64,000 nucleotides of DNA from NCBI RefSeq assembly GCF_001278705.1, contig NZ_CP012600.1, positions 2,666,190-2,730,189 of the forward strand. Direction: 5' to 3'. Shown piece by piece: positions 17,805-27,194 of this stretch; the stretch's first letter is position 1; the number at the start of each line of letters is the position of its first letter. The notes below the pieces were generated by a model that saw only the letters and a program-made list of their open reading frames with translations, had not been told where the DNA came from and did not search any database. The DNA is from Bacillus gobiensis. GTDB lineage: Bacteria; Bacillota; Bacilli; Bacillales; Bacillaceae. Position numbers and translations under genes: made by a program.

Positions 17805-18080
17805 ATGCTGGTATATTGGTTGGATCGCCGGTATATAGTAAACGGGAAGCGTTATACTCATACTTTTGCTACATTTAAAAGGGTTGAAGACATTAAGAAA
17901 GAGTGGAAACATTCCAATCCAACGAAAGCTTGGATTCGTGAAGATATGAAGTTCCATGCACTGAAACACAATCCCCTCCAGGAATTAAAACTGGATAAAT
18001 TGCCACATCCAGATAAATATGCTTCATTAGTAAATCCTCAAGGTCCTCGTATCAGTAAACGAAAAACTCTTCTCAGGTAG
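17805..18080 (+). CDS. Hypothetical protein, probably 5'-truncated by a frameshift
   Basis: This 91-residue frame has a basic composition (YIVNGKRYTHTFATFKRVED) and no recognised domain. The sequence just upstream in another frame (SWSLVALEKVVRGKCWYIGW) reads naturally into it, which suggests a frameshift near 17830. There is no convincing ribbon-of-Shine-Dalgarno sequence before ATG 17805. Treat the start as unproven. Confidence 0.4.
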   Translation: MLVYWLDRRYIVNGKRYTHTFATFKRVEDIKKEWKHSNPTKAWIREDMKFHALKHNPLQELKLDKLPHPDKYASLVNPQGPRISKRKTLLR

Positions 18081-18094
18081 AATCAAAGAAATTC

Positions 18095-18148
18095 GTCTCC
18101 CATGTGTCAATGATGCTATCTTTATCTTCAGAAATGGGAGACTTTTTC
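18095..18148 (+). terminator. Long-loop terminator
   Basis: Arms GTCTCCCAT (18095-18103) and ATGGGAGAC (18134-18142) are followed by TTTTT. The loop is 30 bases. Confidence 0.55.
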
Positions 18149-18193
18149 GAGATAACAATCGAAGACGCTTTCCTACTCTATCAGATCAATCCT

Positions 18194-19304
18194 TCAGCAA
18201 GTTTCAACTTGTTTAATCCAATTTCTTATTTCTCTAGTCAAATTTAAATAAATACGTTTTTTTCGTATGTCTTGATAGGCTCATTCGCCAATTCAAGGTT
18301 GCTTGGTGAGCTTTTTCGAAGTATGCTGATGCCTTTTCAAAATCATCATGATGTTTATGATACATCGCAATATCTAAGGTTAATTCGGCAACGTCTGACC
18401 ATCAATCTTTACTGCCTAGGTAATCCAATGCATTTTCAATTGAAATACTATCTCCTATGTCATACAAAGCATGGATCAAATTTAGTTTCGATAAATACTC
18501 AATTTCTCCTTCTTCTTTAGCACGAGAAACAGCTTGGGTATGCCAATGACGCGCTTCGTCCATCTTTTCCAATTTATATAAACTCCTGCTTAGCATGTAC
18601 ATCGAACGAATACAAAAGATGGATTGGTTATGTTCTGGAATATTAATCGCTTTCAAAAAACAATCTATAGCTTCTGGTAACACGTTTCTTCAGTCATAGG
18701 ATATACCGAGGTTGAAATAAGCAAGGCTCTCTGTGTAACGAAACCCGTGGGTTTTCGCTCTATCTAAGGCGTTCTTGTAATGGTTTTCGGCTTCATCGTA
18801 CCGGTGAAGATCAAGTTTATTTGCTGCTAAAACCATTTCACTGTTAATGGTTTTTTCAATATAGTCCTCAGTTGCATTAAAAGATTCGAACGCTTTTTTT
18901 GCATAATTTAATGAAAAGAAGTGTTGATCGACTTGGTAATAGGCAATAGCAAATTTGTAATAATTGATCGCATCCATATAGTTTTTTTTATGAAATTCGT
19001 AGATTCTTGAAAAAAATAAATAATAATATTGAATCATGGTGTTTGTTTGTTTAATATCGCCTTTGTTTTTATTAATCAATTGATAAACTCTATCTGATTC
19101 TGGGAATTCTTGAACCATGAGGCTATGACGAAAATCTAAGAGACTAAAGTATAGGAGTAAGTCTTGGTGGTCTTCTATAACAGGATAGGTATGAAGAATC
19201 TGATCTCTCATTGCAACTGCCTTAGGAATATTGTGTCGTTTAATGTCGTGATACCAATGGTTTAACATTTTAGCGACTTCTTCATACGAACCTTCATTAG
19301 TCAA
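18194..19304 (-). pseudogene. rap-family response-regulator phosphatase pseudogene
   Basis: The N-terminus (EEVAKMLNHWYHDIKRHN, RDQILHTYPVIEDHQDLLLY) and successive TPR repeats identify a Rap protein. In B. subtilis these dephosphorylate Spo0F or sequester ComA and are inhibited by Phr peptides. The frame is cut by TGA at 18690 (after LGISYD) and, still in frame, by TGA at 18402 (after LGSKD). A frameshift near 18275 then moves the C-terminal YQDIRKKRIYLNLTREIRNW into another frame, ending at 18194. The total span matches a full-length Rap of about 370 residues, so this is decay, not truncation. No phr gene is visible downstream. Confidence 0.85.
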
Positions 19305-19572
19305 TCACTTTCCCCCCTTCCTTTTTACAAATTTAAGATTATCCATTATCTGTATTATGACAAAAATCGGGTTTTTTGAAAGTGTCGGAATTAAACGAAA
19401 ATAATTACTGGGCAGTCATTCTGAAGAAATGAAGTTTCGCGTTGACACACAAGCTCCTGATTTTCGTGATATTGAACAAACTCCCGACAAATTTCTTATG
19501 CAGGCTGCACGTTTACTTCGAAAATCAGCTTGCCTTATGATAATTGTAAGAAAAGAAAACGGAGGGATACAT

Positions 19573-20706
19573 ATGGCTAGAATCAGCTTGCAAAATATTT
19601 ATAAAACATATGATAAAAACGTGACAGCGGTTAAGGATTTTAATTTAGAAATTAATGATAAAGAGTTTATTGTCTTTGTCGGACCTTCCGGATGCGGCAA
19701 ATCAACCACTTTACGTATGATTGCCGGACTTGAGGAAATTTCCTCCGGAAGCTTCTATATTGACGACAAGCTGATGAATGATGTTGCCCCAAAAGACAGA
19801 AATATCGCGATGGTCTTTCAAAACTATGCCCTTTACCCTCACATGGATGTTTATAGCAATATGGCATTCGGATTAAAATTAAGAAAATATAAAAAAGACG
19901 AAATCGACCGCCGTGTAAAAGATGCAGCAAAAATTCTCGGTTTAGAGGACTATTTAAACCGCAAGCCAAAAGCGCTGTCTGGCGGACAACGTCAGCGGGT
20001 TGCCCTCGGCAGGGCGATTGTTCGTGATGCGAAAGTGTTCTTAATGGACGAGCCTTTGTCTAATCTGGATGCAAAGCTTCGTGTGCAAATGAGAACAGAA
20101 ATTCAAAAACTGCATAAACGGCTTCAAACGACAACAATCTATGTAACACATGATCAAACCGAAGCGATGACTATGGCAACTCGCTTAGTCGTCATGAAAG
20201 ACGGTATCATTCAGCAGGTGGGCGCGCCAAAAGAAGTTTATGACAATCCAGACAATGTGTTCGTTGGCGGGTTCATCGGCTCTCCTTCAATGAATTTCTT
20301 TCAAGGTACCCTATCAAACGGATACTTTCATATTGATGAGAAAACGAAAGTGAAAGTGCCTGAGGATAAATACAAGGATTTACTTGATCAAGGGTATAAC
20401 AATAAAGAAATAATCCTTGGCATTCGCCCGGAAGACATTCACGATGATGCAGAATTTATGAAAGCATCATCAGAAACAAAGTTAAACATCATGATCGAGG
20501 TCTCCGAATTAATGGGTTCTGAAACATACCTGTACTCTAGCATCAACAACCAGAATTTCGTCGCTCGTGTGGATGCGCAGGCTTCAGCAGCAAGCGGACA
20601 ATTTAAAGAGTTAGCCTTCGATATGGCGAAGGCGCACTTCTTTGATAATGAAACTGAAGAACGTATTACCGCAGAGATGAAAGAGTCCGTATCGCAAATT
20701 GTTTGA
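19573..20706 (+). CDS. msmX: MsmX/UgpC-type sugar ABC transporter ATPase
   Basis: The start at ATG 19573 has GGAGGG 7 bases upstream; a longer frame to 19429 lacks one. The 377-residue product carries Walker A GPSGCGKST (37-45), signature LSGGQRQRV, Walker B FLMDEPLSNLDAK and the C-terminal TOBE/MalK-type regulatory domain (GIRPEDIHDD). MsmX is a shared energy-supplying subunit for several oligosaccharide importers, which explains why no permease genes are next to it. Confidence 0.92.
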   Translation: MARISLQNIYKTYDKNVTAVKDFNLEINDKEFIVFVGPSGCGKSTTLRMIAGLEEISSGSFYIDDKLMNDVAPKDRNIAMVFQNYALYPHMDVYSNMAFGLKLRKYKKDEIDRRVKDAAKILGLEDYLNRKPKALSGGQRQRVALGRAIVRDAKVFLMDEPLSNLDAKLRVQMRTEIQKLHKRLQTTTIYVTHDQTEAMTMATRLVVMKDGIIQQVGAPKEVYDNPDNVFVGGFIGSPSMNFFQGTLSNGYFHIDEKTKVKVPEDKYKDLLDQGYNNKEIILGIRPEDIHDDAEFMKASSETKLNIMIEVSELMGSETYLYSSINNQNFVARVDAQASAASGQFKELAFDMAKAHFFDNETEERITAEMKESVSQIV

Positions 20707-20723
20707 ATCGTTTATTAAAAAAA

Positions 20724-20772
20724 CATCCAGCGATCGCGTATGTTCTTAGGAATGCTACGCGATCGCTGGATG
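20724..20772. terminator. 17-bp perfect stem terminator
   Basis: Arms at 20724-20740 and 20756-20772 are perfectly complementary and contain CGATCGCG. The minus strand has a run of seven T after the stem; on the plus strand the tail is GATTTGTTT. Confidence 0.75.
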
Positions 20773-20794
20773 GATTTGTTTGGATGCTTTAATT

Positions 20795-20920
20795 TTAAAC
20801 ACAGCCCCTCTTTCTCTTTCTAAAGTCGACCTCTATATCCTTTAATCTCTCTCTTGCCACTTTTCCTTCATTTCTACGAGATAGCTCTTGGTACATCTTA
20901 TTTAGACTAATTGGTTTCAT
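20795..20920 (-). other. Intergenic stretch with a 41-codon minus-strand frame
   Basis: Bases 20773-21115 have no clear gene. On the minus strand a frame from ATG 20920 to TAA 20795 reads MKPISLNKMYQELSRRNEGK and continues as a basic helix, but it has no ribosome-binding site. The 19 bases around its start (20909-20927) recur at 26470-26488 upstream of the LXG gene. It may be a remnant of a mobile or toxin-associated unit. Confidence 0.3.
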
Positions 20921-21115
20921 ATGGATATAATAATAATAATTAGGTAATATTCGTCCTTTTCCCTTTTACCAACAATTAAAGGGCAAAAGTAGGGTAAATG
21001 TGCTGGGATCCGTGTGATTGAAGAAAATCAATGTTATGATATAGGATATTAGTAATATACAACACATAAAACAACGCAACATTTAAAGAATTTGTTTAAT
21101 TAAGCGGAGGTTATT

Positions 21116-22057
21116 ATGAATCTGTTGGAAAACTCGGATAACAAACATAAAGGACTAGAAATTTTCTTAAAATCGATTATGTCATTCATTGGCGTAGCCT
21201 TGCTTGCTATGGGGGCAATGCTGTGTAAACAAGGAAATGTAGGGCTCGATCCTTTTACAGCGATAAATATTGGAATTTCGGATAAAATAGGCTTGAGTTT
21301 AGGCACTTATCAGCTCCTGGCCAATCTGTTCATTATCTTATTTGTTTTATTTTTGGATCGAAAAAAAATCGGCATTGGCACAGTTATTAATATGGTTGGT
21401 GCCGGTTTTATGATTGATTGGTTCTCGAGTATTTACAGCTCTGTATTTCATTATGAACCAACCATTCTGACCGGCATTGTGAATGGAATATTAGGACTGC
21501 TTCTTTTCACTCTGGGCACTTCTTTATATATGTGCGCGAAAGTCGGTGTTGCTCCTTATGATGCACTTGCGCCGATCGCATCAAAAAGGCTGCGTGTTAA
21601 GTATAGAATTTGCCGAGTTGTCCAGGATTTAGGATTTATGGTTTCTGCTTTAATTGCAGGCGGTCCGATTGGTCCAGCAACAATCATTATTTCATTTTTT
21701 GCAGGTCCGTTAATCTCTTTTTGGAATACTCGTCTCAGTAGAAATATTGCTGCATCAATAGTTGAATTCAGCAAAAACCCTTCCGGAAAGAATATTGGAC
21801 ATGGAGTCGGAGGAGCCGGCAGATATACAGTTCATTTGGTCAAAGAAAGTTATAACCTGACACTGATTACACAGGAACAGCTGTCCGATTATTCTGATGA
21901 AGAACTGGAGCAGAGAGTACAACAAACAGCTCGAACCCTCAAAGACACAAAAGCAGTTGTAAGAAATACAATAAATCAATATGTGATGTTAAAAAGAGAA
22001 GAACGCCGTCGGAAAAAAGCTGAAAACCAGAATAAAAAGAATGAAAAAAAACAATGA
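21116..22057 (+). CDS. YczE/YitT-like multipass membrane protein
   Basis: The product is 313 residues with about five membrane segments (for example FIGVALLAMGAMLCKQGN and YQLLANLFIILFVLFL). GNVGLDPFTAINIGISDKIG and AKVGVAPYDALAPI are the paired repeats typical of YczE. YczE is about 215 residues; this one has an extra 90-residue hydrophilic tail from about 225, ending in a Lys/Glu/Asn-rich stretch. A strong GGAGG precedes the ATG. B. subtilis YczE is needed for antimicrobial peptide production; no such role can be read from context here. Confidence 0.8.
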   Translation: MNLLENSDNKHKGLEIFLKSIMSFIGVALLAMGAMLCKQGNVGLDPFTAINIGISDKIGLSLGTYQLLANLFIILFVLFLDRKKIGIGTVINMVGAGFMIDWFSSIYSSVFHYEPTILTGIVNGILGLLLFTLGTSLYMCAKVGVAPYDALAPIASKRLRVKYRICRVVQDLGFMVSALIAGGPIGPATIIISFFAGPLISFWNTRLSRNIAASIVEFSKNPSGKNIGHGVGGAGRYTVHLVKESYNLTLITQEQLSDYSDEELEQRVQQTARTLKDTKAVVRNTINQYVMLKREERRRKKAENQNKKNEKKQ

Positions 22058-22097
22058 TGCTTTAGTCTGAACCTCATAAATGGGATTCAGAAATAAT

Positions 22098-22137
22098 AGC
22101 CAGTTCCCTATATTTAGTGGAACTGGCTTTATTTTTG
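22098..22137 (+). terminator. Rho-independent terminator after the YczE-like gene
   Basis: Arms AGCCAGTTCC and GGAACTGGCT flank an 11-base loop and are followed by TTATTTTTG. Confidence 0.85.
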
Positions 22138-22327
22138 TATAATGGCTATTAACTCCTCTTTACTAATACTCTCAGGTAATATCACAATAACTCCCTCCCA
22201 AAATCCCAGACTTTTTGGATGATTATTGATTTTGATGTGGGGAATAATGATTACGATAGAAAAATTACGGGAAAGACCATAATAATACATAGATTGTTTT
22301 AATGACCGAAAGGAGATTTTTCATCAC

Positions 22328-23335
22328 ATGAAAGCTTTAGTATTAACTGAAAATAAGCGTATGGAACTTCAAGAAGTTTCTGAGGAGCCATTAGCAGATA
22401 ATGAAATGAAGGTGAAGGTGAAATACGTGGGCATATGCGGTACTGACAAGCATTTGTTTCATGGTCAGCCAGGTTCCGCACAAGCCAATCCGCCGATCGT
22501 TTTAGGACACGAAATTTCCGGGGTAATTGCAGAAGCAGGAAAAGGTGTGAAAAGCCAACTCAAAGTCGGGGATCGTGTAACCATAGATCCGAATATTTCA
22601 TGCGGCTACTGTGATTATTGCCATGAAAATAAGCCTCAGCTTTGTGTTAACATGCAAGCAATCGGTGTTACACGCGATGGCGGAATGGCAGAGTATGTCA
22701 ATGTGCCAGAAACCAATATATATAAGATTCCCGACAGTCTAAGTTTTAAAGAAGCCGCGATGGCTGAACCGGTCAGCTGTGTTGTATATGGAATAAGGCA
22801 ACTAACAATTAAACCGCAATACACAGCCCTCGTGGTAGGCGATGGCATTATTGGACAAATGTTTACGCAATATCTGGCAAATAGAGGATTGAAGAAAGTC
22901 GATGTCAGCGGCCGTAATCCGAAAAAAGTTGAGACGTTAAAAAAAATTGGGGCAACAAAAGTTTTCAATCCTGAAAAAGAAGAGCATGATGAAAAATATG
23001 ATATCGTCATTGAATGTGTCGGCGTAACGGCTACACTGGAACGTGCAATAAACTTCGCACGCCGTGGCGGTCAAGTCTTAATGTTCGGCGTCTCCAACCC
23101 AGATGACTTAATTCAAGTGAACGCCTACGATATATTCTTTAAAGAGTTAACCATTAAAGGCGCATTCGTCAATCCTTATTCCATGCGAGATGCTATACAT
23201 ATCTTAGCTGACAAAACAGTTGATGCCGAGCAGCTAATCACGCATGAAATCAATCTTGAAGATGTCCCTGATGTTTTGGCAGGAAATATCAATTACAAAA
23301 TTACCAAAGCTATCATTAAGTTGGATGATGAATGA
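22328..23335 (+). CDS. Zinc-dependent medium-chain alcohol dehydrogenase
   Basis: The product is 335 residues. GICGTDKHLFHG (catalytic Cys near 37), GHEISG (catalytic His near 62) and CGYCDYCHENKPQLC (structural zinc, 90-104) are all intact. The cofactor fold begins VVGDGIIGQMFTQYL near 168. Close relatives include sorbitol, threonine and 2,3-butanediol dehydrogenases; the substrate cannot be told from sequence. It is a single-gene unit with its own terminator. Confidence 0.88.
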   Translation: MKALVLTENKRMELQEVSEEPLADNEMKVKVKYVGICGTDKHLFHGQPGSAQANPPIVLGHEISGVIAEAGKGVKSQLKVGDRVTIDPNISCGYCDYCHENKPQLCVNMQAIGVTRDGGMAEYVNVPETNIYKIPDSLSFKEAAMAEPVSCVVYGIRQLTIKPQYTALVVGDGIIGQMFTQYLANRGLKKVDVSGRNPKKVETLKKIGATKVFNPEKEEHDEKYDIVIECVGVTATLERAINFARRGGQVLMFGVSNPDDLIQVNAYDIFFKELTIKGAFVNPYSMRDAIHILADKTVDAEQLITHEINLEDVPDVLAGNINYKITKAIIKLDDE

Positions 23336-23373
23336 ATCATCCCGTAAACAGTGAAAATTGATTAAATCAACTT

Positions 23374-23422
23374 TGACGTGCAGAGTTCTTATACCAGCAT
23401 AACTCTGCACGTCATTTATTTC
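23374..23422 (+). terminator. Terminator after the dehydrogenase gene
   Basis: Arms TGACGTGCAGAGTT and AACTCTGCACGTCA form a 14-bp perfect stem followed by TTTATTTCT. Confidence 0.9.
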
Positions 23423-23895
23423 TCCGCAATTTTTTGAAATATACCCCAAAAATATGGAGTTTATCTGAAATCGACCAGGTAAAAATGATTGAAAGAAATG
23501 TGTCATATTTGAACATGTTTTGTTATAATAGAAAATGTTTTGTTATACTCATACTCAGAACATTTCATCTGCTCCATTAGAAAAATTTCTTTTATAGAAA
23601 AAGCCAGGTTGTTTTTGCTAATAAATGTTGATATTGACCCAAACTACCTCCACTTGGAGTTTTGAATTCTAAGAAACATATTATTAACAACACAACAATG
23701 CAGCTCCTAATTAGGGGCTTATTACTTTTAAGTAGGGATATACTGCTTTATATATGAAAAAAATTCAAGTGGAGCACTAAAGAAACAGTTGTAAAACATA
23801 ATCAATTAAAAGCTTGTCAATATCAAAAGAAGCTTAAGGAACGGATAAGGAGTTTCAATCGCACGAGCATATTTTTATTATAATAAGGAGGAACA
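23423..23895. other. 470-bp non-coding stretch upstream of the nucleoside transporter gene
   Basis: It holds a direct repeat ATGTTTTGTTATA (two copies, about 23514 and 23536); the first contains TATAAT, 17 bases after a weak TGTCAT. A small hairpin AGCTCCT/AGGGGCT lies at 23702-23719. The 9-base words CTCCACTTG (about 23650) and CAAGTGGAG (about 23767) are inverted with respect to each other. I searched for a purine riboswitch aptamer, expected for such a transporter, and did not find it. Confidence 0.4.
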
Positions 23896-25080
23896 ATGAG
23901 ATACGTAATTGGAATCATCGGTTTATTAATAACTTTGGGTTTAGCCTGGATCGTCAGCAATAATAAAAAGGACATTAAATATCGTCCGATTGCAGTCATG
24001 ATTGTGATTCAATTTCTTCTCGGATTCTTATTGTTAAGAACAACGGTAGGAAATTGGCTAATTAAAGGGATCTCAAATGGGTTCTCTGAACTTTTGAATT
24101 TTGCGAATCAAGGCATCGATTTTGTTTTCGGCGGATTAGTAAATGCAAATCAGATGAGCTTTTTTGTCAGTGTATTACTACCGATCATTTTTATTTCAGC
24201 CCTGATCGGTATTCTGCAGCATTGGAGGATACTTCCCCTTTTCATTACCGGCATAGGTTTTCTTCTAAGCAAGATTAACGGTATGGGAAAACTGGAATCT
24301 TATAACGGTATTGCGTCAGCAATTTTGGGACAATCCGAAGTTTTCATATCAGTCAAAAGACAACTTGGAAGCTTGCCTCCGCATCGCTTGTATACGCTTT
24401 GTGCTTCTGCGATGTCGACGGTATCTATGTCTATTGTCGGTTCGTATATGGTTTTGATCAAACCTGAATATGTCGTCACTGCTATATTTCTTAATCTATT
24501 TGGCGGATTTATTATTGCATCAATTATCAACCCCTACAATGTATCATCGGAAGAAGATGTTATCAAAATTGAAGATTACGAAAAGAAACAAACCTTCTTT
24601 GAAGTCCTTGGTGAATACATTATGGACGGATTTCGCGTAGCCTTTACTGTCGCAGCCATGTTAATTGGATTCGTTGCTCTCATCGCAATGATTAATGCTG
24701 TATTTAACGGCATATTTGGCATCAGCTTCCAAGAAATCATGGGATACATCTTCGCTCCATTCGCTTTCTTAATGGGTGTTCCTTGGAATAGCGCCGTCGA
24801 TGCAGGAAGCATTATGGCAACCAAATTAGTGACAAATGAATTTGTTGCAATGACCAATTTATCACAAGGTAATTTTGCTTTTTCAGAACGAACAACAGCG
24901 ATTGTTTCTGTCTTTCTTGTTTCATTTGCAAATTTCTCATCCATCGGGATTATTGCTGGAGCGGTGAAAGGATTACATGCTGAAAAAGGTAACGTTGTCG
25001 CACGATTTGGCCTCAAATTGGTCTATGGCGCAACACTTGTTAGCTTTTTAACAGCCATCATTGTTGGGCTGATTTACTAA
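23896..25080 (+). CDS. NupC/concentrative nucleoside transporter family protein
   Basis: This 394-residue protein has about nine membrane segments. Family blocks are ILQHWRILPLFITGIGFLLS near 114 and GQSEVFISVKRQLGSL near 148 (the conserved G-Q-x-E substrate-site motif). LGEYIMDGFRVAFTVAAMLIGF follows. It probably imports nucleosides with protons or sodium. AAGGAGG precedes the ATG. No nucleoside catabolic genes are adjacent. Confidence 0.9.
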   Translation: MRYVIGIIGLLITLGLAWIVSNNKKDIKYRPIAVMIVIQFLLGFLLLRTTVGNWLIKGISNGFSELLNFANQGIDFVFGGLVNANQMSFFVSVLLPIIFISALIGILQHWRILPLFITGIGFLLSKINGMGKLESYNGIASAILGQSEVFISVKRQLGSLPPHRLYTLCASAMSTVSMSIVGSYMVLIKPEYVVTAIFLNLFGGFIIASIINPYNVSSEEDVIKIEDYEKKQTFFEVLGEYIMDGFRVAFTVAAMLIGFVALIAMINAVFNGIFGISFQEIMGYIFAPFAFLMGVPWNSAVDAGSIMATKLVTNEFVAMTNLSQGNFAFSERTTAIVSVFLVSFANFSSIGIIAGAVKGLHAEKGNVVARFGLKLVYGATLVSFLTAIIVGLIY

Positions 25081-25230
25081 ATTTTTCGAAACGAATTTAT
25101 GAAAATAGGGCTCTTTTCTTTGGTAGTATGCAAATACCGGAGAATGGAGCTCTTGATATATCCGAAATGTATAGCTGACTGCTGACTTTTTCAGATAACC
25201 TGGCAATCCCTTTCGATAGAGAGAAAATTT

Positions 25231-26405
25231 CTACTTCGGCGGCGGAGCATGCCTGACTATATGAAGGAATCCAAGCCCTGAATTGTTTAAGCTCTCCTGC
25301 CGTTTTCCTCTGAGATTTCGTTTCCAAACATGTCTTTACCAATGATTCCTTCAGCCACGCCATTAGCTGAGGCAAGTCCGTAGATTCCCATTTCCGATTT
25401 TTGCAGGATGTCGAAGCCTTTTCTGTTTTTGTAAGCGTCAATAGTATAGGTAGCGTCTACACCTTTTCGGCCACCCCAGCCGATCGCCGGGAAAAATCCA
25501 GCTGCCGCAAGTGCACCGGCTGTAACGCGGTCTGTCTCACTCAGCATTTGCTTGGTAACAGGGTCAATGCCCTGTGTTACTCGTACATAATCATAATAAC
25601 CTGAGAATTCTCCTGTAAAGTTGCAGGCAGCATCCCATGCTTTGTCCAGCAAAGCGCGGTATTCGAGTTCTTTTTGTTCCTTAACGAGACGCCTGGAATC
25701 CTCTTGCTCGTTTTTCATCATCAGGTAGTCGTTGTTGAGCTTTTTGGCCTCCACTCTCATTTGGAAAACGTCACTGTTGCGATAGGCAGTTGCGTTAAAG
25801 TGCAGCGGAGTGACTTGTCCATTCTTTTCCGTGGAAGCAAGCAGCTGCCGGTACAGCGCGGCAACAATCGACTCATCCTCTTCAAGCATTGAATATTCGC
25901 TTTTGAGGCTGCTGTCTAAGGAATTGATCTTCTCAATTGTTTCCGACCGATGTTGTTCTGCATCATTGAATGCGGAAGTAATCGGATATTTGGTAAATGC
26001 CTCGATTGGAACAAGATCATCAATCTTGTTAAGTGTTGCTTTTAATTCTGCCTGCTGCTCAGTCACGATTTTCTCTGAGACGTTGAGTCCAAAAGAAACA
26101 TCATCCTCTAAAAATGGCAAGTGCACCACCGTTTCTCCGGAAAGCTCATGCTCCTCAATGATACCGGAAATGCTTTTCATGAACGCTTCGTTTTTATCTA
26201 TTAAATCAAGCCAAGCGTTCACTACATCTACTTGCGCGCCATAAAATCCTTTAATCGCCTCTGCCCCTTTTCCTTCAAAGCCATCGAGTCCAATTAGATT
26301 TTGAAACGCTTTTTTTAACCGGACCATTTGATCCCTAAATTCAGAATATTCATTGATCCGTTCATTCATAGCTGATATTAAAGTTTTTGCTTCATATATT
26401 TTCAT
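25231..26405 (-). pseudogene. LXG-domain polymorphic toxin gene, C-terminus lost
   Basis: From ATG 26405 the frame encodes an LXG domain (KIYEAKTLISAMNERINEYS at the start, GFEGKGAEAIKGFYG near 50). A pretoxin-like linker follows (DYVRVTQGIDPVTKQMLSE, near 310) and runs into GKDMFGNEISEENGRRA before stopping at 25287. In another frame the expected continuation KRQESLNNSGLG is still visible, ending at a TAG at 25231. So a frameshift near 25300 removed the toxin part, and little of it is left in any frame. LXG toxins are exported by the type VIIb (Esx) system. No immunity gene and no LXG partner genes are present. Confidence 0.75.
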
Positions 26406-26788
26406 CATACCCACAAGATGCCCTTTCATTTTGGATTTTTCTGTTGGTTCATCTTGTTGTTTTTTGCCAAATTGGTTTCATATGGATAGTGTAAGGATAT
26501 TTAGACCAGGTTGGAATAGGTATTTTCTCCTTTTCAGAGGAAAAAGATTGGAAATTAAGCGGAAGAACAGATTAATTTACATTCTTTGACTGAACTTAGT
26601 GAACGATTTATTGTTGAATCCGGATTTGTGGGAGGAATTTAAAGGTTTAAAACAATTTTCATGTAAATTTCGTGTTAAGCAAGAGAAAAGATGTTCAAGG
26701 ATTTATTTTGCTTATCTATGATTCAACCAGTGTTTATCAAAAATGTATATTAAATGTGCCCTTCACGGACATTATAGAACGAAATGTA
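26406..26788. other. Non-coding stretch upstream of the LXG gene
   Basis: No gene seen. It contains the 19-base word shared with 20909-20927 (here 26470-26488). Confidence 0.4.
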
Positions 26789-26818
26789 AAAGAGACCCTA
26801 AAAAACTAGAGTCTCTTT
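26789..26818. terminator. Terminator after the flagellin region
   Basis: Arms AAAGAGAC and GTCTCTTT flank a 14-base loop. It lies 15 bases beyond the second flagellin stop codon on the minus strand. Confidence 0.7.
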
Positions 26819-26832
26819 CAAAGATTCTGAAA

Positions 26833-26877
26833 TTAACGAAGAAGCTGTAAAACTCCTTGTGGTTGTTGGTTGGCTTG
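26833..26877 (-). other. hag: Second flagellin 3' end (probable downstream exon)
   Basis: The 15 codons from 26877 to the TAA at 26833 read QANQQPQGVLQLLR, a canonical flagellin C-terminus. They follow immediately after the predicted last G of the group I intron. If exon 1 ends after the GCT codon at 27240-27242, splicing would give MLAQANQQPQGVLQLLR, as in many Bacillus flagellins. The same number of codons with a similar peptide (QSNQMPKGVLQLLR) also ends the unspliced gene at 27195. Confidence 0.75.
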
Positions 26878-27194
26878 CTTTGCCGCTATGCCTTTCGGCG
26901 ATAGAATAGACTATATCTTCACCCATTTTCATGGGGCTGGGCACTTCGAATGATTTCTCATCCTACGAATCTCATTGCCATAGCTTTAAACTTTAGGCAG
27001 TGCATTCTAGTCGTTGAACCTTCCCCATCCTTTCGGAACAGGGGCTTGGCTGCTGATTATCCAATCTCTTCTGTTTTCAAACCCTCACACTTGCCGTTTC
27101 CAGCTATGCTGTGGTCAGAAAAGCTCTAAGGAAGTTCCAGCAATTCACCCAGTGATGATCTAATCCATTGCCGGACTAGACGCCCTGCAATCAA
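26878..27194 (-). ncRNA. Group I intron (catalytic core) within or after hag
   Basis: On the minus strand the conserved core elements occur in the correct order. Q (AATCAGCAGCCAAGC) is at 27044-27058. A P5 stem CCCC/GGGG caps a GAAA tetraloop. R (GGTTCAACGACTAGA) is at 27006-27020 and S (GAAGATATAGTC) at 26909-26920. P7 pairs GACTA (27008-27012) with TAGTC (26909-26913). P3 pairs GGCAAGTG with CACTGCC. A P9 hairpin CTATCGCC-GAAA-GGCATAG lies at 26886-26904. The probable terminal G is 26878. There is no homing-endonuclease frame. The 5' boundary is not settled: in frame it would fit after 27240, but I could not identify a convincing P1 guide pairing. Confidence 0.85.
27167..27191 (-). other. 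Hairpin just after the first flagellin stop
   Basis: ATTGC-A-GGGC, loop GTCTA, GTCC-G-GCAAT, four bases after the hag TAA. There is no T-tract, so it is probably part of the intron 5' region and not a terminator. Confidence 0.5.

Noticed and set aside
18194..19304. TGA recoding (selenocysteine or Trp) in the rap gene
   Set aside because: All intact genes here use the standard code, there is no SECIS-like hairpin, and an additional frameshift shows simple decay.
20731..20766. GCGATCGC palindromes as a HIP1-like element
   Set aside because: They occur only in the arms of one terminator.
23423..23895. Purine riboswitch upstream of the nucleoside transporter
   Set aside because: The aptamer core and its paired P1-P3 elements could not be found.
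27167..27191. Terminator directly after hag
   Set aside because: The hairpin has no T-run, and intron core sequence continues beyond it.
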